Assembly: GCA_007118045.1 (NCBI GenBank)
Contig: SKTG01000445.1
Coordinates: forward strand, 1-8,064
Direction of reading: 5' to 3'
From: Nitriliruptoraceae bacterium
GTDB taxonomy: Bacteria > Actinomycetota > Nitriliruptoria > Nitriliruptorales > Nitriliruptoraceae
DNA length: 8,064 nt
Shown here: positions 1 to 5,880 of the stretch, piece by piece
Position numbering within the stretch: position 1 is the stretch's first letter
How the letters are laid out: each line of letters starts with the position of its first letter
Notes under the pieces: model-generated
Told to the model about the DNA's origin: nothing
Databases searched by the model: none
What the model saw: the letters and a program-made list of their open reading frames with translations, nothing else
Translations under genes and position numbers: made by a program

Positions 1-343
1 CGACCGCGGCGAGCGCCGCCCCGTCGCCGCCCGACGCCACCGTGACCGGGACGAGCCTGGCATCCGGGAGCTCGTCGGCGGCCGCGGCCGCCAGCCGCTG
101 GAGCGCCGGTGGCAGCGACGCGGACGGAACCCGCGGTGCCTGACCGCGCGCGGAGATGGCGGCGAGCAGCTCCAGATCGATGCCCGGGGCGGGACGACCG
201 TCGGGACGCGCGGGCAGGGGTGCGTCGTGCACGAGCGGCTCCTGGCCATCGGCGAGCAACACCACCGTCTCGACCCGGTTGGCGTCGGGACCACGCCAGT
301 TCGTTGCCGGGTCCGCGACAGCGGCGACGCTCACGAGGGGCAC
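1..343 (-). CDS. Unrecognised protein, N-terminal 114 residues (gene runs off the left edge)
   Basis: An open reading frame starts with GTG at 343 and stays open to the window edge. Its third codon positions are almost all G or C, as in the certain genes here, which is the main reason to call it coding. AGGA lies six bases before the GTG, so this start is preferred over an in-frame GTG at 334. The protein begins VPLVSVAAVADPATNWRG and is Ala/Pro/Leu-rich. It has no signal peptide, membrane helix or cysteine motif in the visible part. The last visible stretch (about residues 96-114, LVPVTVASGGDGAALAAV) has an alternating hydrophobic pattern like a beta strand followed by a helix. It is downstream of miaB on the same strand, 278 bases away. 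In many actinobacteria the gene after miaB encodes a class III extradiol dioxygenase-like protein. I cannot confirm that family here, so no function is assigned. Confidence 0.65.
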   Translation of the reverse strand, partial: MPLVSVAAVADPATNWRGPDANRVETVVLLADGQEPLVHDAPLPARPDGRPAPGIDLELLAAISARGQAPRVPSASLPPALQRLAAAAADELPDARLVPVTVASGGDGAALAAV

Positions 344-361
344 GCGCGTTCCTGACCGGGG

Positions 362-392
362 GGGACGGTTTCCGTCCCTGGGGACGGGAACC
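362..392. repeat. Near-perfect palindrome within a three-part alternating repeat
   Basis: Positions 367-378 and 381-392 are reverse complements over 12 bases with one mismatch (371/388) and a 2-base centre. In addition GGGACGG at 362-368 pairs with CCGTCCC at 372-378, which itself pairs with GGGACGG at 381-387. The middle element can therefore form either of two mutually exclusive hairpins. The block ends 19 bases upstream of the GTG start of the leftward partial gene. It could be an operator for a dimeric regulator or a 5'-leader RNA switch; the sequence alone does not decide. No T-run follows it, so it is not a classical terminator. Confidence 0.7.
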
Positions 393-396
393 CTTG

Positions 397-470
397 CGGG
401 AGGTCTGCGAACCGGGACCGCTCGGCCGATGGCGGAGGGTGGCCCGGGAGGTCTGCGAGCCGAAAGACCG
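397..470. repeat. Two 18-nt direct repeats, 48 bp apart
   Basis: The sequence CGGGAGGTCTGCGARCCG occurs at 397-414 and again at 445-462, with a single A/G difference. Each copy is followed by a short complement of its own GGTC: GGTC 402-405 with GACC 416-419, and GGTCT 450-454 with AGACC 465-469. Each unit could thus fold as a small hairpin with a 10-base loop. Both copies lie in the spacer upstream of the leftward partial gene. They may be paired protein-binding sites or copies of a dispersed genomic repeat. Nothing here identifies the binding factor. Confidence 0.6.
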
Positions 471-523
471 TTCCGGGCGGGTCACGCGACGGGGTCAGGG
501 TGACGACGGACGGGGTGCCGGCC

Positions 524-546
524 CGCCGCCGCGGGTCACGGCGGTG
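524..546 (-). terminator. Possible weak hairpin terminator downstream of miaB
   Basis: CCGCCG at 526-531 and CGGCGG at 539-544 form a 6-bp GC stem with a 7-base loop, 78 bases after the miaB stop codon. No T-run follows on the minus strand, so Rho-independent termination is doubtful. It may only be a transcript-stabilising structure or a by-product of the GC richness. Confidence 0.2.
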
Positions 547-621
547 GAGGGCGGCCCGGCTCACGTTGGGAACGGACGCCGTGCCGCGGCCGCGGCCGGC
601 GGACGAGCTCGGACGGTATCG

Positions 622-2127
622 CTACCCGGCGTCGGTGGTGAGGACCGGCAGGCGCGAAGCGGCCGACACGGATGCCGCGCCGCCCGTCACGGAGGAGCCC
701 ACGCGCCAACCGTCGCCACGGGCGATCGCCGCTGCCGCCGCCCGACCGGCCGCGGTACGTCGGACGACGGTGGCGGCGCCACCGATCGTGTAGTTGGTGG
801 CTGCCTCGAGCACCTCGACCTCGACGATGTCGCCTGGCGCGAAGGCGGGCTCGATACCGGGTGTCGAGGCGGGTGCGGGCAGGTGGACGAGCTGGTTCCC
901 CCGGGTCCGGCCGGACCAGCGGGACGCATCGGTCCTCGACGGCGACTCGATCAGCACCTCCTGTCTCGTCCCGACGAGCCGATCGTGAGCCTCGTGGGAG
1001 TGCCGGCGGACGGCCCGCTCGAGCCGCTGGTAGCGATCGCCGACCACCTCCGGATCGACGTACGAGTCGGTCATCTCGGCCGCAGGCGTGCCCGGCCTCG
1101 GCGAGTACTGGAAGGTGAAAGCCTGGTCGAAACGCACCCGTTCGACCACGTCGAGCGTGGCCTGGAAGTCCTCCTCGGTCTCGCCGGGGAAGCCGACGAT
1201 GATGTCGGTGGTCAGGGACGCGCCGGGCAACAGCTCACGGGCCCGGTCGACGAGCGCGAGGTAGCGACGCTGACGGTACGAGCGCCGCATCGCGCGCAGG
1301 ATGCGGTCCGAACCCGACTGCAAGGGCAGGTGCAGGTGAGGCATCACCACCGGGGTCGCCGCCATCGCCTGCAACACCTCCTCCGTGAAGTCGCGCGGAT
1401 GCGGCGAGGTGAAGCGGAGGCGTTCGAGCCCGGCGACCGACCCGAGCTCGCGCAGCAGCGCGGGGAACTGGCTGGCGCCGGCCAGGTCGCGGCCGTACGA
1501 GTTGACGTTCTGTCCGAGCAGGGTCACCTCGACGACGTCATCGGCCACCAGCTGCTGCACCTCGTCGACGATCTCGCCGATCCGCCGTGAACGCTCCGGG
1601 CCCCGCAGGCTCGGGACGATGCAGAAGGTGCAGGCGTTGTTGCAGCCCACCGCGATCGACACCCAGGCGTGGTGGCGGACCTCGCGTTTGGCCGGCAACG
1701 CCGACGGGAAGGTCTCCAGCGTCTCGACGAGCTCGACGACGGGGACGGCGGCGGAGTCGGCGTCCGCCAGCAGCCGGGGCAGCTGCGGCAGGTTGTGGGT
1801 GCCGTAGACGACGTCGACCCACGGGGCCCTGGCCGCCACCGCCTCGCCGTCCTTCTGCGCGAGACAACCCCCGACGGCGATGGTCAGGTCACCGCCGGCG
1901 GCCCGTCGGGCGTCCTTGACCGACTTCAGGTGCCCGAGGGTGCCGTAGAGGCGGTTGTCGGCGTTCTCGCGGACGGCGCAGGTGTTGAGCAGGACGAGGT
2001 CGGCGTCGGCCTCGGACTCCGCCAGCCGGTACCCCAACGTCTCGAGCATGCCCGCGGCGCGCCCGGAATCGTGCTCGTTCATCTGGCACCCGAAGGTGCG
2101 TACGTGGTAACGGCGGGGCATGGGCAT
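622..2127 (-). CDS. miaB: tRNA-2-methylthio-N6-dimethylallyladenosine synthase MiaB
   Basis: This radical SAM methylthiotransferase adds a methylthio group to C2 of N6-isopentenyladenosine at position 37 of tRNAs reading UNN codons, in the cytoplasm. The 501-residue protein has all expected parts. The N-terminal UPF0004 domain begins RTFGCQMNEHDSG and carries the auxiliary cluster cysteines C14, C50 and C88. The radical SAM motif CNNACTFC has C162, C166 and C169, followed by LLGQNVNSYG near 203-212. A TRAM RNA-binding domain lies at about 388-457. A 45-residue Ala/Arg-rich tail follows TRAM and looks unstructured. Two ATG codons compete as start, 2127 and 2121; a GAAG lies 8 bases before the second but only 2 before the first, so 2121 is plausible. 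The gene follows the small membrane-protein gene by 114 bases and ends with TAG. Identification is firm. Confidence 0.97.
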   Translation of the reverse strand: MPMPRRYHVRTFGCQMNEHDSGRAAGMLETLGYRLAESEADADLVLLNTCAVRENADNRLYGTLGHLKSVKDARRAAGGDLTIAVGGCLAQKDGEAVAARAPWVDVVYGTHNLPQLPRLLADADSAAVPVVELVETLETFPSALPAKREVRHHAWVSIAVGCNNACTFCIVPSLRGPERSRRIGEIVDEVQQLVADDVVEVTLLGQNVNSYGRDLAGASQFPALLRELGSVAGLERLRFTSPHPRDFTEEVLQAMAATPVVMPHLHLPLQSGSDRILRAMRRSYRQRRYLALVDRARELLPGASLTTDIIVGFPGETEEDFQATLDVVERVRFDQAFTFQYSPRPGTPAAEMTDSYVDPEVVGDRYQRLERAVRRHSHEAHDRLVGTRQEVLIESPSRTDASRWSGRTRGNQLVHLPAPASTPGIEPAFAPGDIVEVEVLEAATNYTIGGAATVVRRTAAGRAAAAAIARGDGWRVGSSVTGGAASVSAASRLPVLTTDAG

Positions 2128-2184
2128 CGCTTCGGCACGGTGACGCTACGGACGCCGGAGCGTACTGGCGGTCCCCCGGGCGAG

Positions 2185-2203
2185 GGGCCCGTCTCCGGGG
2201 CCC
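2185..2203. other. GC hairpin between the membrane-protein gene and miaB
   Basis: GGGCCC at 2185-2190 and again at 2198-2203 can pair across a 7-base loop. It lies in the 114-base spacer upstream of miaB, downstream of the small membrane-protein gene. No T-run follows in the leftward direction, so a terminator role is weakly supported. An RNA-stability element is equally possible. Confidence 0.25.
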
Positions 2204-2220
2204 ACCGCGACCCGGCGAGC

Positions 2221-2250
2221 CTCAGCGCAGCTCAGGGCGGCTCAGCGCGG
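2221..2250. repeat. Three tandem 10-bp repeats over the end of the small membrane-protein gene
   Basis: Three adjacent 10-mers, CTCAGCGCAG, CTCAGGGCGG and CTCAGCGCGG, run without a break. Read leftward, each unit contains TGA (2244-2242, 2234-2232, 2224-2222). Because the period is 10, the three TGAs fall in three different frames. The first is the stop codon of the small membrane-protein gene, so the repeat blocks read-through in every frame before miaB. Confidence 0.65.
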
Positions 2251-2529
2251 CTCGTCGGCGGTGGTGTAGCGCTCGCGCTGCTCGTGGTGCTCCCGGTACC
2301 GGTCGTCCAGGTGGGTCCCGCGGCCCGTGGCGACGAAGACCACCGCGAGCAGCCCGATCGCCGCGGCCGACAGGCCGCCACCGGCGGGCACGGTCACGAA
2401 GAACACCAGCAGCGCGATCAGGATCGCGTAGCCGACCAGCGCCCGCACCCGCGAGCGACCCACGAACGCCGCCCCCACGAGGACCAGGCCCGGCACCCCG
2501 ACCGCCACCCAGGCCTGCAGCAGATCCAC
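2242..2529 (-). CDS. Small membrane protein of unknown function, 95 residues
   Basis: Not recognised as a named family. The protein has three predicted membrane segments, at about residues 5-22, 28-47 and 51-67. Arg-rich turns lie between and after them (GRSRVRA near 24-30). A charged, His/Glu/Arg-rich tail of about 26 residues ends in ADEPR. The GTG at 2529 was chosen because GGAGG precedes it by four bases and the hydrophobic segments begin directly after. The frame stays open upstream to an ATG at 2742, but that part is Arg/Gly/Asp-rich, unlike coding sequence, and has no ribosome binding site. The gene is first in the leftward unit, 114 bases ahead of miaB, and diverges from the respiratory operon. 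Position alone does not tie it to either tRNA modification or respiration. Confidence 0.7.
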   Translation of the reverse strand: MDLLQAWVAVGVPGLVLVGAAFVGRSRVRALVGYAILIALLVFFVTVPAGGGLSAAAIGLLAVVFVATGRGTHLDDRYREHHEQRERYTTADEPR

Positions 2530-2533
2530 GTCG

Positions 2534-2538
2534 CCTCC
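2534..2538 (-). promoter_or_regulatory. Ribosome binding site that fixes the GTG start at 2529
   Basis: GGAGG on the minus strand lies four bases before the GTG. It is the only good Shine-Dalgarno match near any candidate start of this frame, and it argues against the longer form beginning at 2742. Confidence 0.6.
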
Positions 2539-2715
2539 GTCGTCGTCGGCGGCAGCGTAGCCGCGCGGGCCGTCGAGCCCTGCAGCGAGCCTGCCGCGAG
2601 CCACCCGGGAGGCTGAGGTTCGGCACAGGGCTCCGAGGTCAGCTCGCAGCAACCCGGTCACCGCCATTCGGCCAGGTGTCCGTTCGGCCCCGGCCTCGTT
2701 TTGGTTGTGCGGCCC

Positions 2716-2739
2716 CGATGCGCTTGCCTGCACGCATCG
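2716..2739. promoter_or_regulatory. Inverted repeat, candidate operator or hairpin upstream of qcrC
   Basis: CGATGCG at 2716-2722 and CGCATCG at 2733-2739 are perfect reverse complements separated by 10 bases. Arm and spacer lengths suit a site for a dimeric regulator contacting the same face of the helix. The site is 111 bases upstream of the qcrC start and lies between the two divergent units, so either or both could be controlled. No regulator can be named. Confidence 0.35.
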
Positions 2740-2849
2740 CACACCTCGGCGCCCCGGTCCGTCCGGCGCACGAGGATGCGGGCCGAGAACGCGACCACCG
2801 GCGGAGGTGGGGTCGTTCCTGAAGCTTCGAGCGACACCGTCGGGGTGGG

Positions 2850-3752
2850 ATGCGACCGAGGAGCAGGCACGACGGGCCGGACGGGGCCGCGGCGGTCGGG
2901 GCCACGTCGCCCAACGCCCCTGAGACCTCGCCTACAGCCGTGTCCCGCCCGGGTGCCATCAGGACCGCTCTCCTGATCGGCTCGGCCGTCGCCATCGCCG
3001 TCTTCGCGGCGGTCAACCCGGTCGCGGCCACCGACGAGGCCGAGGAGGAGCGCGACCTGTACGTGCGCGGGGGCGAGGTCTACCAGGCCCACTGCGCCGC
3101 CTGTCACGGCACCCGGGCCGAGGGCGGCCAGGGCGAGGGCGTGCTCGCTGGTCCGCCCATCGACGAGACCGACATCAACTACTGGGACATGACGGTCCGC
3201 ACCGGCAGGATGCCGATCGTGGCACCGTCGGTGGGCATCCGCACCGACCAGCTCGAGGAGGCCGATCGTGCAGCCCTCGAGGTCTACGCCGCCGAGCGGT
3301 TCGACCTGCCCGGAGACCTCCCCGCCGTCGGCGAGGGCGACGCGGCACGCGGCCAGGAGGTCTACGTACGCAACTGCGCCGCCTGCCACGGCGCCGCCGG
3401 CGACGGCGGTATCTCGGGGGCGAACGTGCGCGTGCCCCCGTTGATCGGTCTGGACGGCATCGCGATCGCGCAGGGCACACGGGTCGGCCCGTTCGAGATG
3501 CCGGCCTTCGACGCCGCGGTGCTCGACGACGGCGACATCGACGACATGGTCGCCTACCTGCACGCGGTGGATGAGACACCGCGCACCGCCGTCGGGGTCC
3601 GGGAGGTGGACCAGATCACCGCGGCCCTGTTCGCCGTCGGCCTGGGCATCGCGGCCGCCGTCGTCGTGCTCGTGGTCGCCCGGGTGCGCCGCTGGTCGGC
3701 GCACGACCCCGAGGGCTTCCACAGCGCTCCGCCCTTCGAGCCGCGCTCATGA
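2850..3752 (+). CDS. qcrC: Cytochrome bc1 complex di-haem cytochrome c subunit QcrC
   Basis: This membrane-anchored cytochrome c takes electrons from the Rieske protein and passes them to cytochrome c oxidase on the outer face of the membrane. A signal/anchor helix lies at about residues 37-59. It is followed by two class I cytochrome c domains: CAACH at 82-86 with probable axial Met in GRMP (M121), and CAACH at 176-180 with probable Met in FEMP (M217). A C-terminal helix (264-287) precedes a short basic tail. This order of two haem domains plus C-terminal anchor is the actinobacterial QcrC pattern. The ATG at 2850 has only a G-rich GGGGTGGG before it. An in-frame GTG at 2940 would give a 270-residue protein starting seven residues before the helix, but it has no ribosome binding site, so the start is uncertain. 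It overlaps qcrA by ATGA. Confidence 0.93.
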   Translation: MRPRSRHDGPDGAAAVGATSPNAPETSPTAVSRPGAIRTALLIGSAVAIAVFAAVNPVAATDEAEEERDLYVRGGEVYQAHCAACHGTRAEGGQGEGVLAGPPIDETDINYWDMTVRTGRMPIVAPSVGIRTDQLEEADRAALEVYAAERFDLPGDLPAVGEGDAARGQEVYVRNCAACHGAAGDGGISGANVRVPPLIGLDGIAIAQGTRVGPFEMPAFDAAVLDDGDIDDMVAYLHAVDETPRTAVGVREVDQITAALFAVGLGIAAAVVVLVVARVRRWSAHDPEGFHSAPPFEPRS

Positions 3753-4576
3753 CCGGGCGCACCCCCACCGAGCCGACCGGACCGAGCCCCGCCGGCGACG
3801 TGTTCCGTCCCCGATGGGTCATCGGCTGGATGATCGTCGCCGGGATCTCGCTGATCGCGCTGGCCGTGGCCTGGTTCACGGGCGCCCGGGTGGAACTGCT
3901 CGGAGCGCTCGGCGGTGCGGCGGCGCTGGCCGTCACCGTCGCCGTGCACCACCTGGTCGTCACGCAGGACGCCGGCGAGCGGAAGGTCGCCCGCCCCGAC
4001 ACCCGCGACGTTGACCTGCCTGCCTACGTCGAGCGGCGACACCTCCTGGGTGGCGGTGCGGTCGCGGTCGTGCTCGGCCTCGCAGCGCTGTTCGGGCTCC
4101 GCCGGTTCGCCCCCTCGCCGCCCAGCGGGAGCGCGTGGAGCGCGGGAGCACCTCTGGTGACCGTGAACGGCGACCGGGTGGTGCCCGGCGACGTGCCGCT
4201 CGGCGGGGTCGTCACGGTCTGGCCGGAGGGCTTCGAGGGGACCGAGCGGGCCGCCGTGATGCTGCTGCGCCTGCGCGAGGACCCCGAACCCCCGACGCTG
4301 CTCGAAGGTGTGGTGGACGACACGCTCGTGGGCTACTCGCGCCTGTGCACCCACGCCGGCTGCGCCGTCGCGCTGTTCCGAGACATCGACCAGGCGCTGT
4401 TCTGCCCGTGCCATCAGGCCACCTTCGACGCGCGCCGTGGCGCCCAGCCCACCGCCGGACCGGCCTCGATCCCCCTCCCCCAGCTACCGCTCGGCCTGGC
4501 CGACGAGGGCCATCTGATCGCCACCGGTGACCTGACGGCGCGGCCGGGACCGGTCGGCGGGAGACCGGAGCGATGA
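3749..4576 (+). CDS. qcrA: Cytochrome bc1 complex Rieske iron-sulfur subunit QcrA
   Basis: This Rieske [2Fe-2S] protein accepts the first electron from menaquinol and hands it to QcrC. The C-terminal domain has CTHAGC (200-205) and CPCH (219-222), giving cluster ligands C200, H202, C219 and H222 and the disulfide pair C205-C221. The N-terminal half has three membrane segments at about 24-43, 48-70 and 99-116. Such a three-helix anchor is typical of actinobacterial QcrA, whereas most Rieske proteins have one. An RR pair (R96-R97) directly precedes the third helix; in Streptomyces coelicolor the equivalent helix is inserted by the Tat system after Sec inserts the first two. At 275 residues it is shorter than mycobacterial QcrA. 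There is no Shine-Dalgarno sequence at the start; the ATGA overlap with qcrC suggests translational coupling. It overlaps qcrB by ATGA. Confidence 0.95.
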   Translation: MTGRTPTEPTGPSPAGDVFRPRWVIGWMIVAGISLIALAVAWFTGARVELLGALGGAAALAVTVAVHHLVVTQDAGERKVARPDTRDVDLPAYVERRHLLGGGAVAVVLGLAALFGLRRFAPSPPSGSAWSAGAPLVTVNGDRVVPGDVPLGGVVTVWPEGFEGTERAAVMLLRLREDPEPPTLLEGVVDDTLVGYSRLCTHAGCAVALFRDIDQALFCPCHQATFDARRGAQPTAGPASIPLPQLPLGLADEGHLIATGDLTARPGPVGGRPER

Positions 4577-5880
4577 CCTCACCGATCGCCGTGCTCGCCG
4601 AGGTGCTGGACCGCCGCATCGGCCGGCGTGCCTCGCCCCCGAGCGTGTGGCCGACCGGCTTCGGCGCCCTGATCAGCCACGCGGCGATCGCCGCCTTCCT
4701 GATATTGACCGTGACCGGGATCATGCTCGGACTGGTCTACCGCCCCTCCACCGCGCCGGTGGTCTACGAAGGCGCTTCCGAGCTCTACGACGGCCAGACG
4801 CTGCCGGCGGCCTTCGCGACCATCATCCGCATCAGCGAGGACATGCCGGGGGGCCTGCTGCTCCGCCGGCTCCACGTCGCCGCGGCGCACCTGTTCATGA
4901 TCGCCATGGTCGCCCACCTGCTGCGGACGCTCTTCACGGGAGCCTTCCGGCGGCCGCGCCTCGCCACGCACGTCGTCGGCGTCGGGCTGATGCTCGTGGC
5001 GTTGGGCTTCACCTACACGGGCGAGCTGCTGCCGTTCGGGCTCGTCGCCGGTTCCAGCCTGCGCATCGCCGAGTCCGTGATGTACGCCCTGCCGTTCGTC
5101 GGGGAGCAGCTCGCCGCGCTGCTGTTCGACGGCGAGCTGCCGAGCGACCGCTTCCTGACGATCGCTTGGCTCGGGCACGTGTGGCTGTTGCCCCCCGCCT
5201 TCGTCGCGCTGCTCGGCGGCCACCTCTGGTTGGTCCACCGCCGCCGGCCCGCGCTGGAGCGTCGCCCAGACATCGACGTGGAGCGCGCCGCCGTCGGTCG
5301 GCCGCTGTGGCCGGACGCCATCGCCCGGTTCACGCTGCTCACCACGGGGATCACGGGCCTGCTACTGGTCTCCTCCGCGCTCGTGCCGTGGGCGGACCTC
5401 GAGTTCGAGGGCCCGTTCCTGACGGCCGAGGCGACCAACAGCGTGCACCCGCCATGGCCGTTGTTCTTCCTCACCGGCGGCCTGCGCATCGTCCCCGCCA
5501 TCGACCTCATCGTGTTCGGGGTGCGCATCACCAACGTGCTCGTGGCCGGGGTCGTGCTGCCCGGGCTGCTGGTCGGTGGCGTGATCCTCTACCCGTTCGT
5601 CGAGCGTCTCGTCCTCAAGGACGACGCCGAGCACCACACACTCGACCACCCCCTGGACGTCCCGTTCCGGGCCGGGTTCGTCACCGCGCTGACCACGTTC
5701 GCCGTCGTCCTCAGCCTGGGGGCGGGCGTGGACGTGGTGTCGTTCTGGTTCGATGTGCCCGTCGAAAGCGTGGTCGCGACCTTCCAGGTGCTGATGATCG
5801 TCCTCCCAGTCACGCTCGGGTACGCCGCGACGGCCGCGTCGCGACGACGCGTCCGAGGCCGTGAGGAGGTGTTGCAGTGA
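4573..5880 (+). CDS. qcrB: Cytochrome bc1 complex cytochrome b subunit QcrB
   Basis: This membrane subunit oxidises menaquinol at the outer (Qo) site and reduces quinone at the inner site through two haems b. Eight membrane segments can be seen. Helix B carries H101 and H115; helix D carries H202 and H217, with 14 residues between, the spacing seen in actinobacterial and b6f-type proteins. GAFRRPR (123-129) and DHPLDVPFR (358-366) match conserved stretches in mycobacterial QcrB. At the Qo site the motif is PPWP (293-296) followed by LFFLTGGLR, where PEWY or mycobacterial PDFY is expected, and the cd-loop reads GELLPFGL instead of a GYSLPxD form. At 435 residues it lacks the roughly 100-residue C-terminal extension of mycobacterial QcrB. 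GGGAG nine bases before the ATG may be its ribosome binding site. It overlaps the next gene by GTGA. Confidence 0.95.
   Translation: MTSPIAVLAEVLDRRIGRRASPPSVWPTGFGALISHAAIAAFLILTVTGIMLGLVYRPSTAPVVYEGASELYDGQTLPAAFATIIRISEDMPGGLLLRRLHVAAAHLFMIAMVAHLLRTLFTGAFRRPRLATHVVGVGLMLVALGFTYTGELLPFGLVAGSSLRIAESVMYALPFVGEQLAALLFDGELPSDRFLTIAWLGHVWLLPPAFVALLGGHLWLVHRRRPALERRPDIDVERAAVGRPLWPDAIARFTLLTTGITGLLLVSSALVPWADLEFEGPFLTAEATNSVHPPWPLFFLTGGLRIVPAIDLIVFGVRITNVLVAGVVLPGLLVGGVILYPFVERLVLKDDAEHHTLDHPLDVPFRAGFVTALTTFAVVLSLGAGVDVVSFWFDVPVESVVATFQVLMIVLPVTLGYAATAASRRRVRGREEVLQ
5864..5869 (+). promoter_or_regulatory. Strong ribosome binding site for ctaC
   Basis: AGGAGG inside the end of qcrB sits seven bases before the GTG at 5877. 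It fixes that GTG as the ctaC start and gives the oxidase gene its own initiation signal besides the GTGA overlap. Confidence 0.75.

Larger units (their letters stand above)
344..621. other. Structured intergenic region between miaB and the partial gene
   Basis: No supported gene lies here. Short open frames on both strands translate to Arg/Pro-rich sequence without the usual codon bias. In the direction of the flanking leftward genes the region holds a 14-nt self-complementary GC block (583-596), a hairpin (524-546), two direct repeats (445-462 and 397-414) and a strong palindrome (362-392). It ends with the ribosome binding site of the partial gene. There is no hairpin followed by a T-run on either strand, so no clear Rho-independent terminator after miaB. 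I could not pick out a convincing -35/-10 promoter by eye. Confidence 0.6.
2530..2849. promoter_or_regulatory. Divergent intergenic region between the leftward unit and the qcr-cta operon
   Basis: These 320 bases separate two divergent transcription units and so should contain both promoters. No supported gene is present: open frames here on either strand are Arg/Pro/Gly-rich and lack ribosome binding sites. The stretch at 2697-2708 (around TCGTTTTGGTTG) is the most AT-rich spot and is a reasonable place for a promoter element, but no consensus -35/-10 pair is clear by eye. An in-frame TGA at 2820 limits how far upstream qcrC can start. A perfect 7-bp-arm inverted repeat lies at 2716-2739 and is listed separately. 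Confidence 0.5.

Noticed and set aside
381..420. tRNA-like GGTTC sequence on the minus strand
   Set aside because: The GGTTC motif is present, but no acceptor stem, anticodon arm or CCA end can be arranged around it.
397..470. CRISPR array
   Set aside because: Only two repeat units exist, shorter than usual CRISPR repeats, with no further units and no cas genes in the window.
331..564. Minus-strand open frame of 77 codons between miaB and the partial gene
   Set aside because: Rich in Arg and Pro, lacks a ribosome binding site, overlaps the start of the better-supported partial gene in another frame, and runs through the palindrome and direct repeats.
109..1590. Long plus-strand open frame, 493 codons
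   Set aside because: It lies opposite miaB. The translation is Arg/Gly-rich with no family features, as expected from the complement of a high-GC gene.
2685..2703. GC palindrome followed by TCGTTTT, resembling a rightward terminator
   Set aside because: No rightward gene lies upstream that it could terminate, and the stem (GGCCCCGGCC) is too short and has only a two-base centre.
2530..2742. N-terminal extension of the small membrane protein to an ATG at 2742
   Set aside because: The extra 71 residues lack coding character and a ribosome site, whereas GGAGG precedes the GTG at 2529.
2658..3722. Long minus-strand open frame, 354 codons
   Set aside because: Antisense to qcrC, which has both haem motifs and membrane helices. 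The reverse frame is a composition artefact.
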